A stretch of DNA of 64,000 bases from Blastocladiella emersonii ATCC 22665. Its lineage: Eukaryota > Blastocladiomycota > Blastocladiomycetes > Blastocladiales > Blastocladiaceae. Shown here one piece after another: positions 26,001 to 37,349 of this stretch. Position 1 is the first letter of the stretch, and the number at the start of each line of letters is the position of its first letter. A program made the translations under genes and the position numbers. The stretch covers positions 1,240,001 through 1,304,000 of the forward strand of contig JANHCV010000009.1 of NCBI GenBank assembly GCA_025594325.1, written 5' to 3'. The notes under the pieces are model-generated. The model was not told the DNA's origin. It ran no database searches and saw only the letters and a list, made by a program, of their open reading frames with translations.

Positions 26001-26168
26001 CTGCGCCACGAGTACCGGATGATCGCGCGCGGCCGCAGGGCGCCCGACACGTTTGTCGAGTGGTGCAAGGACTGGGCGAGCGGCAAGTGGAAGCGCGAGT
26101 TGGTCTGGTTGTGCGACCCGGACGCTCCAAGCTTCAAGGCTGAGGACGGCAGTTCCATCCTCTCGTAG
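23010..26168 (+). CDS. Hypothetical protein, tandem paralog A
   Basis: 1,052 residues without an intron. The ATG at 23,010 is chosen because paralog B aligns from the same point (M-D/E-x-x-WDS-x-Q-x-AHLY); the frame is open 28 codons further upstream. Three parts: a helical N-terminal domain (DLDLLLFAQQRLIVPTLTAL through RLRAQARFDSAGAAGDVW), a long disordered middle rich in S, P, D and A, and a conserved C-terminal region ending with EERPGN-x-PPRRL, VPRGAVIVVQF, PDLRHEYRMIARGR and ASGKW...WLCDPDAPSF. No known domain recognised and no signal peptide. An intracellular lineage-specific protein seems likely. Confidence 0.7.
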   Translation: MDTRWDSAQNAHLYHDHPPGPLPGWSGLQPQAFHGPALHPPQPQPQPFAPSAPVPETSASAFASDLDLLLFAQQRLIVPTLTALGDPDPTAWLRVVETDLDILGLPRRLWHLAALCYADGDLALTLRLRAQARFDSAGAAGDVWLTGVRPIILEMGQRSAPPGPPGMPPIFQPYASNEYPAWPTQNQQHSALHAASGSPAFYSALEHAKVPRDDADSNFAAFAPEPPLVTAKAEHDPDLGLAPLANTGGNLEPGPVQPAQSDLLPAAKLASESDLDQLSSATSLVLPETVYATTDALTEAEPVVHSVDGCAETRSCCPSSSLPRPASPVESEVSSDDASLLSFSSSLSSRRGSFAGLTCDGADSRADSPLSAANDDSSAPAMIGAPLPDYKRYTNADRSSRVVDAHFEGGEGHLDAPSPASPINGAVSAGGGSGSDLEVLSDLGNSFGLDGMEPSAIEPCDAPARAATPNGTTIATASVLTLTPPPAPAPAPVSTERHTVVIPIDFSAGPSLGTLAIVDALVTNIPPASDALLTRQEFLSYSLWGSNMYKSAEKAAARSETFTTTLKAPGEGSYPYVDFVVQPVQNGVHDHDAQVAQLIPPVPLISASVEHPRSSTASSLIQELDENGLPPLHLLPAPCGTTAGPLPFTHTVSTMTDLASDVPTVRIDVVVTTLIDELYSGPGIWDFDSEKLPAHFSVICPANTTWRSAVAAIEATPFGCIAAKRDPLYWQLSGRVAGTDLRLTADGLLADPDETLAQLVAASSSGEKPSLDKKTARKRKIDNAAAAVVPSRAGLTVLRVVCTPKTVLKGMQVTIDNSALPTPTPQDLRKRNMVNQLLVFVKFYAAPVGPRFICSCLVTPSALVSNLLLGWFPAASTVRPLFVEPTGYYEERPGNLPPRRLSPRLSWSALKVPRGAVIVVQFAPIQCADLFKIMPAITANRPYAFTSSDYMQVESLLPDMFDLANQLQDPARARSAIDAAAAAYLVSTALIPKCPPDLRHEYRMIARGRRAPDTFVEWCKDWASGKWKRELVWLCDPDAPSFKAEDGSSILS

Positions 26169-26519
26169 ACGCGCGGGAGGGCTCGGCCTGAGCCGCGCGC
26201 TTGCTTTTTTTTGACCAAATACATATTGTTTCTCCCGTTTCTCGAATGTACCCTCACCTTGGAATGATCACTGTTGCGTGTCGTTCATGCGGCCGTGACC
26301 GCGGTGATCGATCACACTCACGGTCCCACAAAACGGAACGTGTTCTCGGCTGTTTGCGAACACGAAGGAACACAGGTTTGGCCAGCACCCTCGGAATGGC
26401 GCGTCGGTCACCCGCACGGGTTGCACGTGCGAGCAGGGCTGATCCTGAAACGCAGTTGACGGCCGACTCGACAGTGACGCCGCGGCTCCCTTGCACCCGC
26501 TCAACCGCATGTAAAACGA
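26169..26519. other. Intergenic between the tandem paralogs
   Basis: A T8 run lies at about 26,205-26,212, soon after paralog A. The right part repeats the upstream flank of paralog A. No gene seen. Confidence 0.45.
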
Positions 26520-29500
26520 ATGGAAAACCACTGGGACTCCGTGCAATATGCGCACCTGTATCAGGGCTACCCGCCTGGCCCGCCGCCCGGGTGGCCCGGC
26601 TACCTTGGACCCGCGCCGACTCCGCAGCCACAGCCTTACGCCCAAGCGTACTCTCAGCATGCTGCACCTGCCTATCGTGCTGATCAGACTTGTACAAAGC
26701 TTGACCTACTGCTCTTTGCTCAGCAACGCCTTGTCGTCCCAACTTTGACTGCGCTAGGCGACCTGGATCCCGCCGTATGGTTGCGCGTTCTCGAAACCGA
26801 CCTCGGCGCCCTTGGCCTGCCCTGTAACCTTTGGCATCTTGCCGCGCTTTGCTACGCCGATACCGAACTTGCGCGGACGCTTCGGCTGCTCGCGCAGGAA
26901 CGGTTCGATGCGGCGGGCGCAGCGGGCGACTTGTGGCACCTCGGCTTGCGGCCTGCCGTTCTTGCATTGCGCCAGTATGCGGCACCCGACCCGGTTGGCT
27001 TGGCAGCGGTTGGCACTGCGGCCGCGTTTGACCAGTATGCTTCGAACGGGTACTCGACGTGGCCGCAGCAGGACCAGCCGGCGCCGTTCGAGTCTTCCCT
27101 TGCCCCGTCAGCTGTTACGGCGCCGCTTGACAACGCTTTCCGGAACCAATACACGGCGTGTCCCGCGAATGTGCTTCCTTTCGGCTCGGGACCCGAGCCT
27201 TCGCTTGATTTGGCTCTCGAACCTTCGTCGTCGCCGTTGGCTCCTCACGAGTCAGCACTCGACGATTACGTTTCAGCGACCGGCAGCGATGTTGAGTGTC
27301 AACCCGCACGCGCACCTTTCGACTTGGACCACGCGAGCTCGATCCTTTCTATCAATCGTGCGTACAAGGCTGACGACGACCGGTCGACTCCTGTATTTTC
27401 GCCATCGAGTCTGCCTGGTAAATTTGTCCTCCCCGCTGCCCAAACCGACCTTGACGCGGCGGAAATTCCGCGGTCCTCACCCAGTCTACCAATTTTATCG
27501 GACCGCTTTGGCAGCTCGCCCAGCCCGTTGTTGCGCAGCGACTCGCCGGTACACGCTGCAGTTTTGGACGAGGACGTTGAACCCTCCTCCTTGGTCTCAA
27601 ACTCGACTAGTTCACATCGGAGCTCCGTGGCCAGCAACGACTGTGACGTCTCGGACGTTGGTGCGGTCGTGCCTGTTTCCGCCACGCTTGGCGCGGCTGC
27701 AGATCGTGCGAGCGCTCACTCCGATGTTGGTGCGGTTGCTTCGCTTTGACGAACGGTGCACACGTGCTAACGTTGCTAAATCTAGGTGACGCCGAGCTTG
27801 ACCACGATGAACTTGATGTTCAGTTTTTGCGCAGCCAGTTGATGGACGTTTCGAGCGTCCAAGGTGCGGACGAGCGTGACATGGAGGAGCTCTCAGGTCG
27901 CCCGGACTCCGGTGCTGACGAAACGGGTTTGATCGAGGTCAACGCTTGCAATCCGCATTCCGTGGACGCCTCTCCTGCTTCGCCCGCGGATCTTGTTTCA
28001 GCGACTGCTTCTGTTTCGCTGATTCCGGGCAAAGCCTCCGCTGAGGCCAACCTTGAGCCTATGATTATTGCCGTCGACTTCATTACTAGCGCTCATTCTG
28101 GGGCGTTTGTTATCCTCAAAGCCCTGATTCCGCTCTGTCCATTGCCATCTGGGATCGAATCGCGCCAGGCTGAAATCGGGCGTCTCGCCGCTCTTTCGAT
28201 CAGCTGCTTTGCAACGGCCAAAATGGCCGCGGCAAACTCAAAAGCGCTTACGACCACTCTCAAACCCAGTTCAGCATCGGACGACGTGATCACCGTCCAA
28301 GTTCAGCCGCTCGCTGGCTTTGATGGCATCCATGACGGTGGACATACCGAGCTTCCCAAAGATGGGCCATTGACTCGGCTCCTAACGAAGGAAATTGCGC
28401 GCATCTCTGCTGAGCTCTTTCCTCATCACGACCTGCTTCGCGATCTTGACGAGCACGGTCTCCCGTCGCTTCACCTGCTTCCTGCGGCGTGTGGCACCAC
28501 CGCTGGCCCAGCTTGGTATGAACCAGTGTTTATCAACATGCCGGGCGCCCTGCCGGGGGTTCCAACTGTCCGCGTCAACTTTGTGACAACTGCGATGATT
28601 GAAACTCACTACGCGGGACTCGGCGTCTGGGACTTTGACTCAAACAAGCTTCCTTGTCACTACAGCGCCACGTTTCCTGCCAAGACGACATGGAGTGCGG
28701 CCATGGCCACCATCGAGGCTTTGGTCCCTGGAAGCGAAACCCTTTCGCAGAAGCTGTTGTTCTACCGCCTGCCCAACAACGTCGCGGGACCTCACGCGCG
28801 CGCTTCGGCGGATAGTGTGCTGTTAGGTTCGAAGCTTACGCTTGCACAGCTCGCTGCCATGAGCGACGGCGCCACCGGCGGCATGGCGCTTCCGCCGTCC
28901 AATCGGAAAGGCAAGCGGAAGAAAGTCGCGAAACCGCACAGTTCCAACGCGGATCCCGCTGCAGTCGCTAAGCCACCAGTGCTTCGCGTCCTCAGCGTGC
29001 CACCGGCTAATGGTTTCACCACCGATCTCCACGGCGCGTCGACGCAGCGTATTGTTCAGCGACTCACCGACAATAGGCTCCTGCTCTTTCTCAAAGTATA
29101 CGCTGCGCCAGTCGGTCCGCGGTTCATTCGCCAGTGCTGGGTCGCCCCGTCCGACTCCGTTTCGCAGCTCTTCCAGGATTACTTCTCCAACTCTTTGCTC
29201 TTCGGCGCGCTGTTTGTCAAACCATCCTGCTTCTTCGAGGAGCGGCCTGGCAACGCGCCGCCGCGTCGCCTTCCTTCGCGACTGTCGTGGCGCACGATCG
29301 GCGTGCCGTTTGGCGCTGTCATCGTGGTCGAGTTCCCAGCGATGCAGTGCGGCGACATGTTGGGATCCCTGTCGGGCGTCCTTTCGTCTGGGACCCAGCC
29401 TTTCTCGTGGTCGGCCCGTTTACAGGCCGTCAGCTTATTTAAGTCTATGATCAATCTCGCGAAACAGTGCTCAGAGCCAGGCCGCGTACTTGACGTCGTC

Positions 29501-29761
29501 GAAGCGGCCATGGCCTCGTACTTGATCTCGCTCGCGCTGATTCCAGACATCGAGCCCGACTTGCGCCACGAGTACCGCATGGTCGCGCGCGGCCGAATCG
29601 CTCCGCCCACGTATCTTCAGTGGCGAGACGACTGCGCAAGCGGCAAGTGGAACCCCGAGTTTGCGTGGTTGTGCGATCCAGACGCGCCGCAATTCACGAA
29701 GCTTGGTCTCGACGAGGTTGATCCGCGTGAGATCGTGGGCGAGAGCGAGAACCAGGAGTAA
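26520..29761 (+). CDS. Hypothetical protein, tandem paralog B, two exons
   Basis: Exon 1 is 26,520-27,729 and exon 2 is 27,786-29,761, giving 1,061 residues, close to paralog A (1,052). The 56-nt intron has donor GTGCGG, branch GCTAAC and acceptor ATCTAG, and lies in the low-complexity middle. N- and C-terminal regions match paralog A closely (WDSVQYAHLY; LLLFAQQRLVVPTLTALGD; EERPGNAPPRRL; PDLRHEYRMVARGR; WLCDPDAPQF), while the middle has drifted. Paralog A has no intron at this place, so an intron was gained or lost after duplication. Function unknown. Confidence 0.72.
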
Positions 29762-29950
29762 ATACATGACTTTATTCCTTGCCGAGTTTCATCGCGTTGG
29801 TTGTCAATGACGCCCAGCCTCAACGCGAACAGCGACGCGGCCAGGGTCGATGCGAGGCGATTGATGGTCAAGCAAGTCAAACGTTTATATCATTTGCAAC
29901 AAGAACAGGTATTCTAGTGTTTCCGTCCCATCGTCGATCACACCCGTCCG

Positions 29951-32806
29951 TTACTCGGCCATGCGCACCGACTTGCGGTTGCTGGACGCGGACGAGGACG
30001 TGGTGCGGCCCATACCGGCGCGGCGGTTGGACTTGGCCGAGGCGGTCGCGGCGGCCTTCTTGCCCTTGAGCCAGTAGGTGCTCATGTTGCTGCCGCCCTC
30101 GAGCGTGACGGGTTCGGGGCGGGCGTCGAGGTCGTAGTCCTTCTTGATGAGCTCGTATGTGGCGGGCGAGACGTGGATGCGGTTGGGCTGCGACTTCTGC
30201 TCCATCTGGCCGGCGATGTTGGGGGTCTCGCCGAACAGGGCGAAGCGGGGCATGACGATGCCGGCGACGCCGCCGACGGCCGAGCCCGAGTGCATGCCGA
30301 TGCGGATCTGGACCGAGTCCTGGACCTGGTCCGACATGTCGAGCTCCTCGACCACCTTGAGGAACCGGAACGCGCACTCGGTGATCTCGACCGCGTGCTG
30401 GCGCTGCGTGAGCGACCCGGGCTTCTCGTCGGACGTGTTGGACGTGTTGAGCCCGCCGACGAGAATGTACGCGTCGCCGATCGTCTCCATCTTGTACACG
30501 TCCTGGTAGTCGTCGAGGATCGTGTCGAAGGCCGTGTACATGCGGTTGAGCAGGCTGACGATCTGGCGCGACGTGGACCGCGACGTGAGGTTGGTGAACT
30601 GCACGATATCCGTGCACAGCACCGTGATGTTGTTGAAGTCGCGCGGGCGCACCTCCTTGCCGAGCTTGAGCGCCTCGGACACGAACTTGGGCAGCATCGA
30701 CGACAGAATGTCGTTGCTGACCTTGTTGTCCTTCTCCATGTCGTCGACCGACTTCTGCAGCGACATGAGGTGGTCCATCTCGATGGCCTGCTGCCGCTTG
30801 AGCGCCTGGTACTCGCGCTCCTGCTCGGCGTGGATGTCGGACATGGCCTGGCGCTGGTCGACCTTGATCGAGTCGCGCTGCTCGCGGTGCTGCTGCTGCA
30901 GCGACTCGCGCATCTCGCGCTGCCGGAGCATGAGCTGCTCGATGGCCTGGCGGCCCTTGGCCGTCTCCTCCTCCTCGGCGCGCTGCGCCTCGATCATGAG
31001 GTCCGTGGTCGCGTTCGAGACCCCGGACACGTCGCTGCCCGACGTCTCGGACGTGAAGGCCTCGGACGTCTGCTTGGAGATGCCGCCGTCCGAGCTGTGA
31101 CCCTCGGACCCGGTGCCGTCGCTGCCCGTGTCGCCATCCGAGTCGGACCCGGCATCGGACCCGTCCTCCTTGCCGGCCTCGGCCGCGTTGAAGGACTTGA
31201 GCGCCTCCTCGCGCTCGTAGAAGGCCTTCTTGCGGTACTTGGCGGCGAGCTTGAACTGCTTGGTGAGCTGCTTGGCCTCGGCCTTCTGCATGTGCAGGAG
31301 CTCGCTGGCCTTGTGCTGCTGCAGGCGGCGCACGTTGTAGGCCTTGAGCGACGACAGCTGCTGCTGGAGGTTGAACTGCTCCGTCTCGATCTCCTTGACG
31401 TGCTCGGCCTCCATCTCGAGCTCCTGCACCCGCTGGTCCGCCTGCATCGACTCCCACTCCTCGGCCTGGTCGAGCTCGAGCTCAAACAGCTTGTTCGAGT
31501 GCTTGACGCGCAGCAGGTGCTCCTCGCGCATCTGCTCCACCTCCTTCTGCTGCCGCACCTTGAGCTGCATCATCTTGGCCTCGTGCAGCCGGTCCGCGTC
31601 CTTGGAGATCGAGTCGCCGGATGCCGCGGGCGCCGCGTTGCCGCCGGGCCCCGCGGGCGCGACCACCGTGACGGCCGTGCTGGTTGGCGTCGCCCCAGCG
31701 GCGGTCCCGTCGGTGATGGCGAGCGCCGAGCCCGACTTGTTCCCGATGACGGCGGCGGTCTTGGCGTCCTTGTCCTTGCTCGTGGCGATGATGCGGGCGA
31801 GCGACGGGTTGGTCTCGATGAGCAGCTTGCGGTAGATGGTCAGGTTGCGCGTGACGCGCGCGTGGCTGTCCATGAGGGCGCGGCGCTCGCGCTCCTGGCG
31901 CGACTCGATGTCCTTGATGCGCGACGCGAACGACCGGCGCTTCTCCTGGGTGCTACACGGTGCGAGACGCGCGAGGGGATAGGTGTGAGTGATCCGGTCG
32001 TCGTGCGAGAAGGTGAAAGAGCGTACCGGCGCTTCATCGACTTGACCTTCTCCTGGGCCTCCTCGCGGGCGCGGACGCGGAACTTGAGGGCGCGGAAGTC
32101 GAGGATCAGCTTGTCGAGCATGGTCTTGTCTGTTTTGAGGGAGGTAATGTTTTTTTGAATGTCGCCCGTGAGTGTCGAGTTGCCGCCAGTTGAGCCGTGA
32201 TTCGGATCCTCAGACGACGTACCCTCTTCCTCCTCCTTGAGGTCGGCCGCCTCCTGCGACTGGCGCACCGCCTGCATGCGCTTCTCGAGCGCCTGCTCGT
32301 CCACCAAGAACTGCGCCTCGGCCATGTTGGACTCGTGGATGTGCGCCTCGTCTACACGTTACGGGCAAGGAAGTGAGTGACCGACCATGGCCGATGGACG
32401 AGAGGTTGCGTACCGATGTAGAAGTTGTTGGTGCGCTGAAAACGTGAACGTGAACGCGAACGTGGGCATACTTCTCGATCAGCATGCCGGACTTACCCTA
32501 CTTCCGACACCACCACACACCCTTCACACCCGTAAAAGCACGTACCTCGATCTCGGCGAGCCGCGTCTCGGTCTGGACGCGCTCGCGCTCGAGCGCCATG
32601 GCAATGGCCTTGTCCTCGATGGACGTGAGCGTGAGGAAGGCGTTGAGCTCCTTGTCGTCCTGCAGGTCGCGCTCGTTGAGCAGCGACTGCGCCGCCGTCT
32701 GCTGGCCCGCCACGGCCACGCCGGCCGCGGCCGCGAGCCCGCCGGCGCCCGTCACGGACGAGTTGAGGGTCGACGAACGGTGCATCTTGGGCGACGGCGT
32801 CGTCAT
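29951..32806 (-). CDS. Class III nucleotidyl cyclase, guanylyl-cyclase-like, with coiled coil
   Basis: Four exons: 32,546-32,806, 32,414-32,435 (22 nt), 32,027-32,351 and 29,951-31,952; 869 residues, frame kept through all joins. Residues about 310-605 are mostly coiled coil broken by an acidic serine/glycine stretch. The cyclase domain (about 625-800) begins with SSMLPKFVSEALKLGKEV, typical of guanylyl cyclases. Metal-binding D651 (CTDIVQFT) and D696 are present. E692 (METIGDAY) is the guanine-type choice, where adenylyl cyclases have Lys. The second specificity site is A774 (MPRFALFG) instead of Cys, and the catalytic Arg of the N-x-x-x-R motif is Gln (N781...Q785). The protein is soluble, with no membrane segment seen. 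Activity may be reduced or altered. Confidence 0.85.
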
Positions 32807-33480
32807 CGAGTTTCGTCGTCGTCGGGCGGGACGGCGAGCGAGGAGGGGTGGGAGTGTGCGCCGGTATCGAGTGCGCGCGCGAGGAGGGGGTGCAGTGCAG
32901 TACAGTTCTGCGAGTGCGGTCGGTCTATGCGTTGCGAGTAGCGAGGGGAGAGGAGGGATCCACGAGCGAGCGGACGAGGCTTCGGATCGAGGAGGACACT
33001 GGATCGGGATGATAGATGCCGAGCGAGGCGTTCGCACACGGCGGGGAAGAGAGAGGGCGGGGGGCGGGCGGGCACGCAGGGGGGGAGGCGGGGGCAGGCT
33101 GTTCGAATCGTGCGCCCGGCCGAGCGCGCGCGATAGCGGTCTCGTGCGATATGTCAAATGAGCGGGTGCACAGCGCACGCTCCTGCGCAGCCCGTTCGTT
33201 TGCGTTTTTTTTTGTTTCGCACCCGGCAGCGCGCGACGGACGCGTCGCGGGAAATGCGCCACACGCCGCGGGAGACGCGCGCGCGCGTGCCCGTGTCTCG
33301 CGCTCGCCCACCCGTCGCGCCTGCCACCCCTCTCACGACCTCTAATTGTCTCCCCGCTCGCTGATATAGCCGAGAGGGGCCTAGAATACACTGAAATTAC
33401 TCGTGCATCACACCCGCTCCATCGACCCGCGCGACGCGTCGCGCCACCCGCCGAGCGACGATCCACGCGTGCACGCGCCG
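32807..33480. other. Promoter region of the cyclase gene
   Basis: About 670 nt without a gene; purine-rich on the plus strand (GAGGAG, GGGAGAGG) with an alternating GCGCGCG run near 33,275. It should hold the cyclase 5' UTR and the 3' end of the SANT gene transcript. Confidence 0.4.
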
Positions 33481-35705
33481 CTACTCCTGTGGCGGCGCCC
33501 GGATCGGTGGCGCAGTTCCCATTCCCGCTCCCGCCGCTGCAGCCGCGGCGGCCGCCGACCTCGCCGCGTCGTCAGCAGCGAGCGCGGCGCGCCACCCCAT
33601 GATCGCGGTGCGCCGCTGCTCCTCGGCGTGCGCGCCCGCCCACCCGACCGGGTGCAGCTGCGCGGTGCCGGCGGCCGCCGACAGGCCGAAGGTGCGGAAC
33701 AGCTTGTGCATGAGGTCCGCGGGGACCGGGTCGACGGCGGGCATTGGGGTGGAGGGGGAGGTGGCGGCCGAGGCGGCGCGGAGGACTTTCTCGAGCGTGT
33801 CGACGGTCGCGGCCGTCGGGCAAAGCATGGTGGTCGGATTGGACTATACGCGGACGCGCGCACGAGGTCAGTCACTCCGATAACAACCAACGTAACCACC
33901 GCGAAACGTACCAGCTCGTCGTCCGGCGCTGCCTTGCGCGAGACGAGAGCGGCCGAAAGCAACGTCCCCTGAGCGTCGTCCGCGACCACGTCCGCGAGAT
34001 CCGCGCGGGCGCCGGACACGACGTGGCGTGTGACGAGGCGGTACCGTCTCGCGACGATATGGTCGGCGCGCGACCCGAGCGCGTTCGCGATCACGCTCCA
34101 CTGCGGCCCGTGTTCACGCACCAGGGCGAGCAAGCGCCGGTCCTCGTCGGGGGTCCAGTCGCCCGCGGCGCCGCCGGCCGCCTCCCCACCGCGCGCGGCG
34201 ACGGCTTCCTCGAGGTGCCGCCGCCCGACGGCGCGCTCGCGGCACTGCATGTCCGTGCGTCCGGGGACGTGGCGGGCGACCTCGGCCCACTTATCGCCGA
34301 AGGTCGCGTGCGCGTAGGCGAGGGCGGCTTCTTCGGCGGCGGACCACCGGCCGCGGCGCGTCGACGGGTCAATCGCCTTCCACCGCTGCAGGCACTGCTT
34401 CGGGTCGCGCGTGCCCACGTCCTGCGCGACGTACGCCCACAGCGTGGTGCCGTAGATGCCGACGGATTGGAGGAGCAGGTGGTCTTCGTCGCGCGTCCAC
34501 GGTTTGCTACAAGCAGGCGCGGAGGGGTGAGTGGGATACGGCGCGAGTGATAGAGATGGAGGCGTACCCGACGCGCACATTGTACGTGCCCTGCGCGCGG
34601 AGGAACTCGTGGTACGTGCGGAACGCCCACGCCGGCGACCTCCGTGTCTACACCCTTGCGTCAGCTTCATCCGCTCCCTCCCCATTAACCCCAAGACGTA
34701 CCGGCAACCCACTCGCAATCGCAAACCAGTCCGCGTCACCTCCTTCCGCGAGCTCGGCGATTTCAATGTACTCGGTCTCGGCCGCGGGCGAGTGGTCGAG
34801 CGCTGGGTCGTCCCACGCGGTCCATTGCGCGCAGCAGTCGTCGGGCGACTTGGCGCCGCGAAAGTACGCCGCCGAGACGTGCGGCCAGTCGATGGCAGCA
34901 GCGGGCACCTGCGACGTGATGCCCGCCGGGTCGAGCGTCGCGAGGGCGGCGAGGGTCGTGCGGCCTCTACGCGGCGGCGGGGTTAGTGGTGGGCGGGAGA
35001 AGGGGAAGGGTGAATGAGTGAGCGTACTCGCGCAGGAGGTAGTAGCTGCAGTAGTTGACCACGCCCTTGACGAGCTTGGCGCTCTCAGCCGGCGACCCTA
35101 CACGCACACCCCGCCTCCGTCAGCCCCCTCCGCTCCCACCCCTCACCATACACCGTAAGACGTACACGACGTGCCAGGCACAAACTCCGGGATCCGCGCA
35201 ACCGGCGGCCCCGCAGCGTACTCGGCGCTCGGCAGCGGGCCGTTGCCGTCGGCAAAGTACGAGTACACGAGCCGCGGACCGCCGCCTCCGTCGTTCCCGT
35301 CGCCGTCTTCATCGGCAGCCGCGGCGCTCGCCTTGCGCCGCTTCTGCTGCTGTTGCTGCTGCTGCTTGGTCGTCCACTGCTCGAGCGCGGCCGCGGTTTC
35401 GGCCGTAGAAGAAGCGCCGACTAGCTGGCCCTGGACCTCGGCCGCGAGGTCGGCGACGCGTTTCGCGCGGATCTCGCGCTACAGGCAAGACATCAGCTCT
35501 ACCGCTGCCCGTAGCGCTGAGTGCCATCAAGCCGTACCCGCTGCGCGTCGACCGCGTCGCGGCGGAGCCGAACCGCCTTGAGCAGGACGTGCAGCGCGCG
35601 CTGGTACTCGGCGTTGGCGGCGAGGAGGTCGCGGACGCCGGCGACCGCGTGGTGCTTGACGGCGTCGGCGGTGAGGGGTGGTTGCATCGGGTTAGACGTG
35701 TTCAT
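33481..35705 (-). CDS. Multi-SANT/Myb DNA-binding protein, SNAPC4-like
   Basis: Seven exons on the minus strand: 35,538-35,705, 35,166-35,478, 35,028-35,097, 34,702-34,966, 34,586-34,647, 33,912-34,506 and 33,481-33,843; 611 residues, all joins in frame. Four Myb/SANT-type repeats can be seen: WSPAESAKLVKGV..., a degenerate repeat with IDWPHVSAAYFRGAKSP, WTRDEDHLLLQSVGIYGTTLWAYVA...QCLQRW and RWSAAEEAALAYAHATFGDKWAEVARHVPGRTDMQCRER, then a further WTPDEDRRLLALVREHG. The DPxxxxGxW linker and PGRTDxQCRxR are hallmarks of the SNAPC4/Bas1 branch, which binds promoters (snRNA genes in animals). The tail is A-rich. SNAPC4 orthology is inference; a Bas1-type factor is the alternative. Confidence 0.75.
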
Positions 35706-35873
35706 GGCCGAGGTTACATAGTGTGTGCGAGAGAGACGGTTGGGGTCGAGGGAGAAGAGCGTATATCAACAGAAGAGGGGGCTACGTAGGGGATGATGAC
35801 GGGGGACTAATCTACAGTGTGAAGAGGGCGGCGATAAATAGATAGAGGGCAGAGGGTAGAGGGTACAACAGGA

Positions 35874-36877
35874 TTAGAACTTGACGACGCGCTTGACCAT
35901 CCGCACGGGCGCCGCGACCTTGATCGCCTTACTCGCGACCTTCTCCTTGTCCATGCGCTCGAGCGCGACAAAGACATCATCGGCGTCAGGCGACTGATCC
36001 ACTTCCACCGTCCCGACCGTCGGCCCCTCGTCGGCGGGCTTGGTCGGCTTGCAGTCGCGGGCGAGGTGCTGGACGCTGCCGCAGAACTTGCACGCGCCGC
36101 CGTGCGGGTACATGCCGCGCTCGTTCTTGGGGCACTGCGAGGCCAGGTGGCCCGTGGCGTTGCAGATGAAGCACGTCGCGTACGGGTAGACGAGGTTGCC
36201 GTGCTCGTCGCGCTTGGCCGAGTGCCGCGACGGGCAGCCCTTGACCGTGTGCAGCGCGGACCCGCACAGGTAGCACTTGACGGCGGCGGCTGCGGGGACG
36301 ACGGGCGCGTCGTCGGTTCCCCCAACCTTGGTGGGAGACGACGACGCCGAGCTGGGCAGCGACGGGCACTCCTTGATGGCGTGGCCGGGCTGGCGGCAGT
36401 GGAAGCAGATCTATAGACGGGCTCGCGGTGGTCAGTTGCCGTGCGCACGGCAAGGCGTGGGAGAGGGGAAACGCACCGTAGACCGCTTCTTCTTGTCAAG
36501 CTTCTGCTGCTTGCGGTCGGCGCGGAACCGCTTGATGTCGGAGACGGGTCCGTCGAGCCCGTTATCGTCTGCGCGCGCGCTCGAGGTCAGAACGAGCACA
36601 ACCCCGAATCACGGCGATGGGATAGCCACGCACCGGACCGCGACCGCTTCTTGCCCTTGCCGTGCTTTCCGCCCTTGGCCTTACCCGCAGCACCGTCCGC
36701 TGCCGCAGACTGCTTCTTGCCGCTGCCGGCGTCAGATGGTGGCTCAGCGCTCGCGGGCTTCGACGACTGCGCGGCCTGCTGCTGCTGTTCCGACTTGGTC
36801 GGGAGCAGCGGCTTGGCGACAAACTCGGACGCGGCGAGGTGCGTCTTCTTGCCGCCGATCTGCGTGTACCGCGTCAT
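35874..36877 (-). CDS. ZCCHC9: ZCCHC9-like protein with four CCHC zinc knuckles
   Basis: Exons 36,634-36,877, 36,477-36,568 and 35,874-36,410; 290 residues. It begins MTRYTQIG, has a lysine-rich region (KGGKHGKGKKRSRS and KQQKLDKKKRS), then four knuckles: CFHCRQPGHAIKEC, CYLCGSALHTVKGC, CFICNATGHLASQC and CKFCGSVQHLARDC. Order, spacing and the GMYPHGGACKFCGS linker fit ZCCHC9, a nuclear/nucleolar RNA-binding protein of animals and fungi. The C-terminus ends VKRVVKF, close to the family's usual VVNF-like end. The donor of intron 1 is GTGCGT, and the acceptor of intron 2 is CTATAG. Confidence 0.85.
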
Positions 36878-37349
36878 GGCTGGCTGTCGAGGGAGATCTC
36901 GGTGATGGGTACGACGAGTCGTGTATATTTCTTCTCGGTGGCGAGGAGAGATCCGGATCGTGTCGCTCGTTGCACTACGGCGATCGGATTGAAGGTGTTG
37001 ATACGTTGCAGATGGCCGCTGATGGGTCAGGGATCCGAGCCGGTCGACGACGCGAGGACGTGGTGCGGCGTGGCAGGCAGCGAGAGACAGCGAGGCTTGA
37101 GACGAGCGTCAGGTGACGCGAGGTGACCCGTTGCTACGCCACTTTCGGCCCAGCACCACCACGGACAAGCGAGAGAGCGAACAAATGAACAAACCAACAC
37201 TGTAATGCATCGAGGACACGACAGGGCGGGCAGAGGGGGAGAGGGGCGGGAGGGAGGGGAGGGTGGGGGGGTGTACAACGGCTAACAGTGTGGGGGAGGG
37301 GCTAACGACGCGGCCGTTGCGACAGCGGGTGATACTAGGCGGCAACAAC
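36878..37349. other. Intergenic, ZCCHC9 promoter and eIF4A 3' flank
   Basis: No gene seen. G-rich runs (GGGAGGGAGGGGAGGGTGGGGGGG) lie at about 37,248-37,270 next to the eIF4A 3' end. Confidence 0.4.

Noticed and set aside
30173-32158. 661-codon plus-strand frame opposite the cyclase
   Set aside because: Leucine/valine/arginine-rich shadow that crosses cyclase introns.
32436-32545. Separate small exon between 32,450 and 32,500 in the cyclase gene
   Set aside because: All ways of including it break the reading frame; a single 110-nt intron keeps it.
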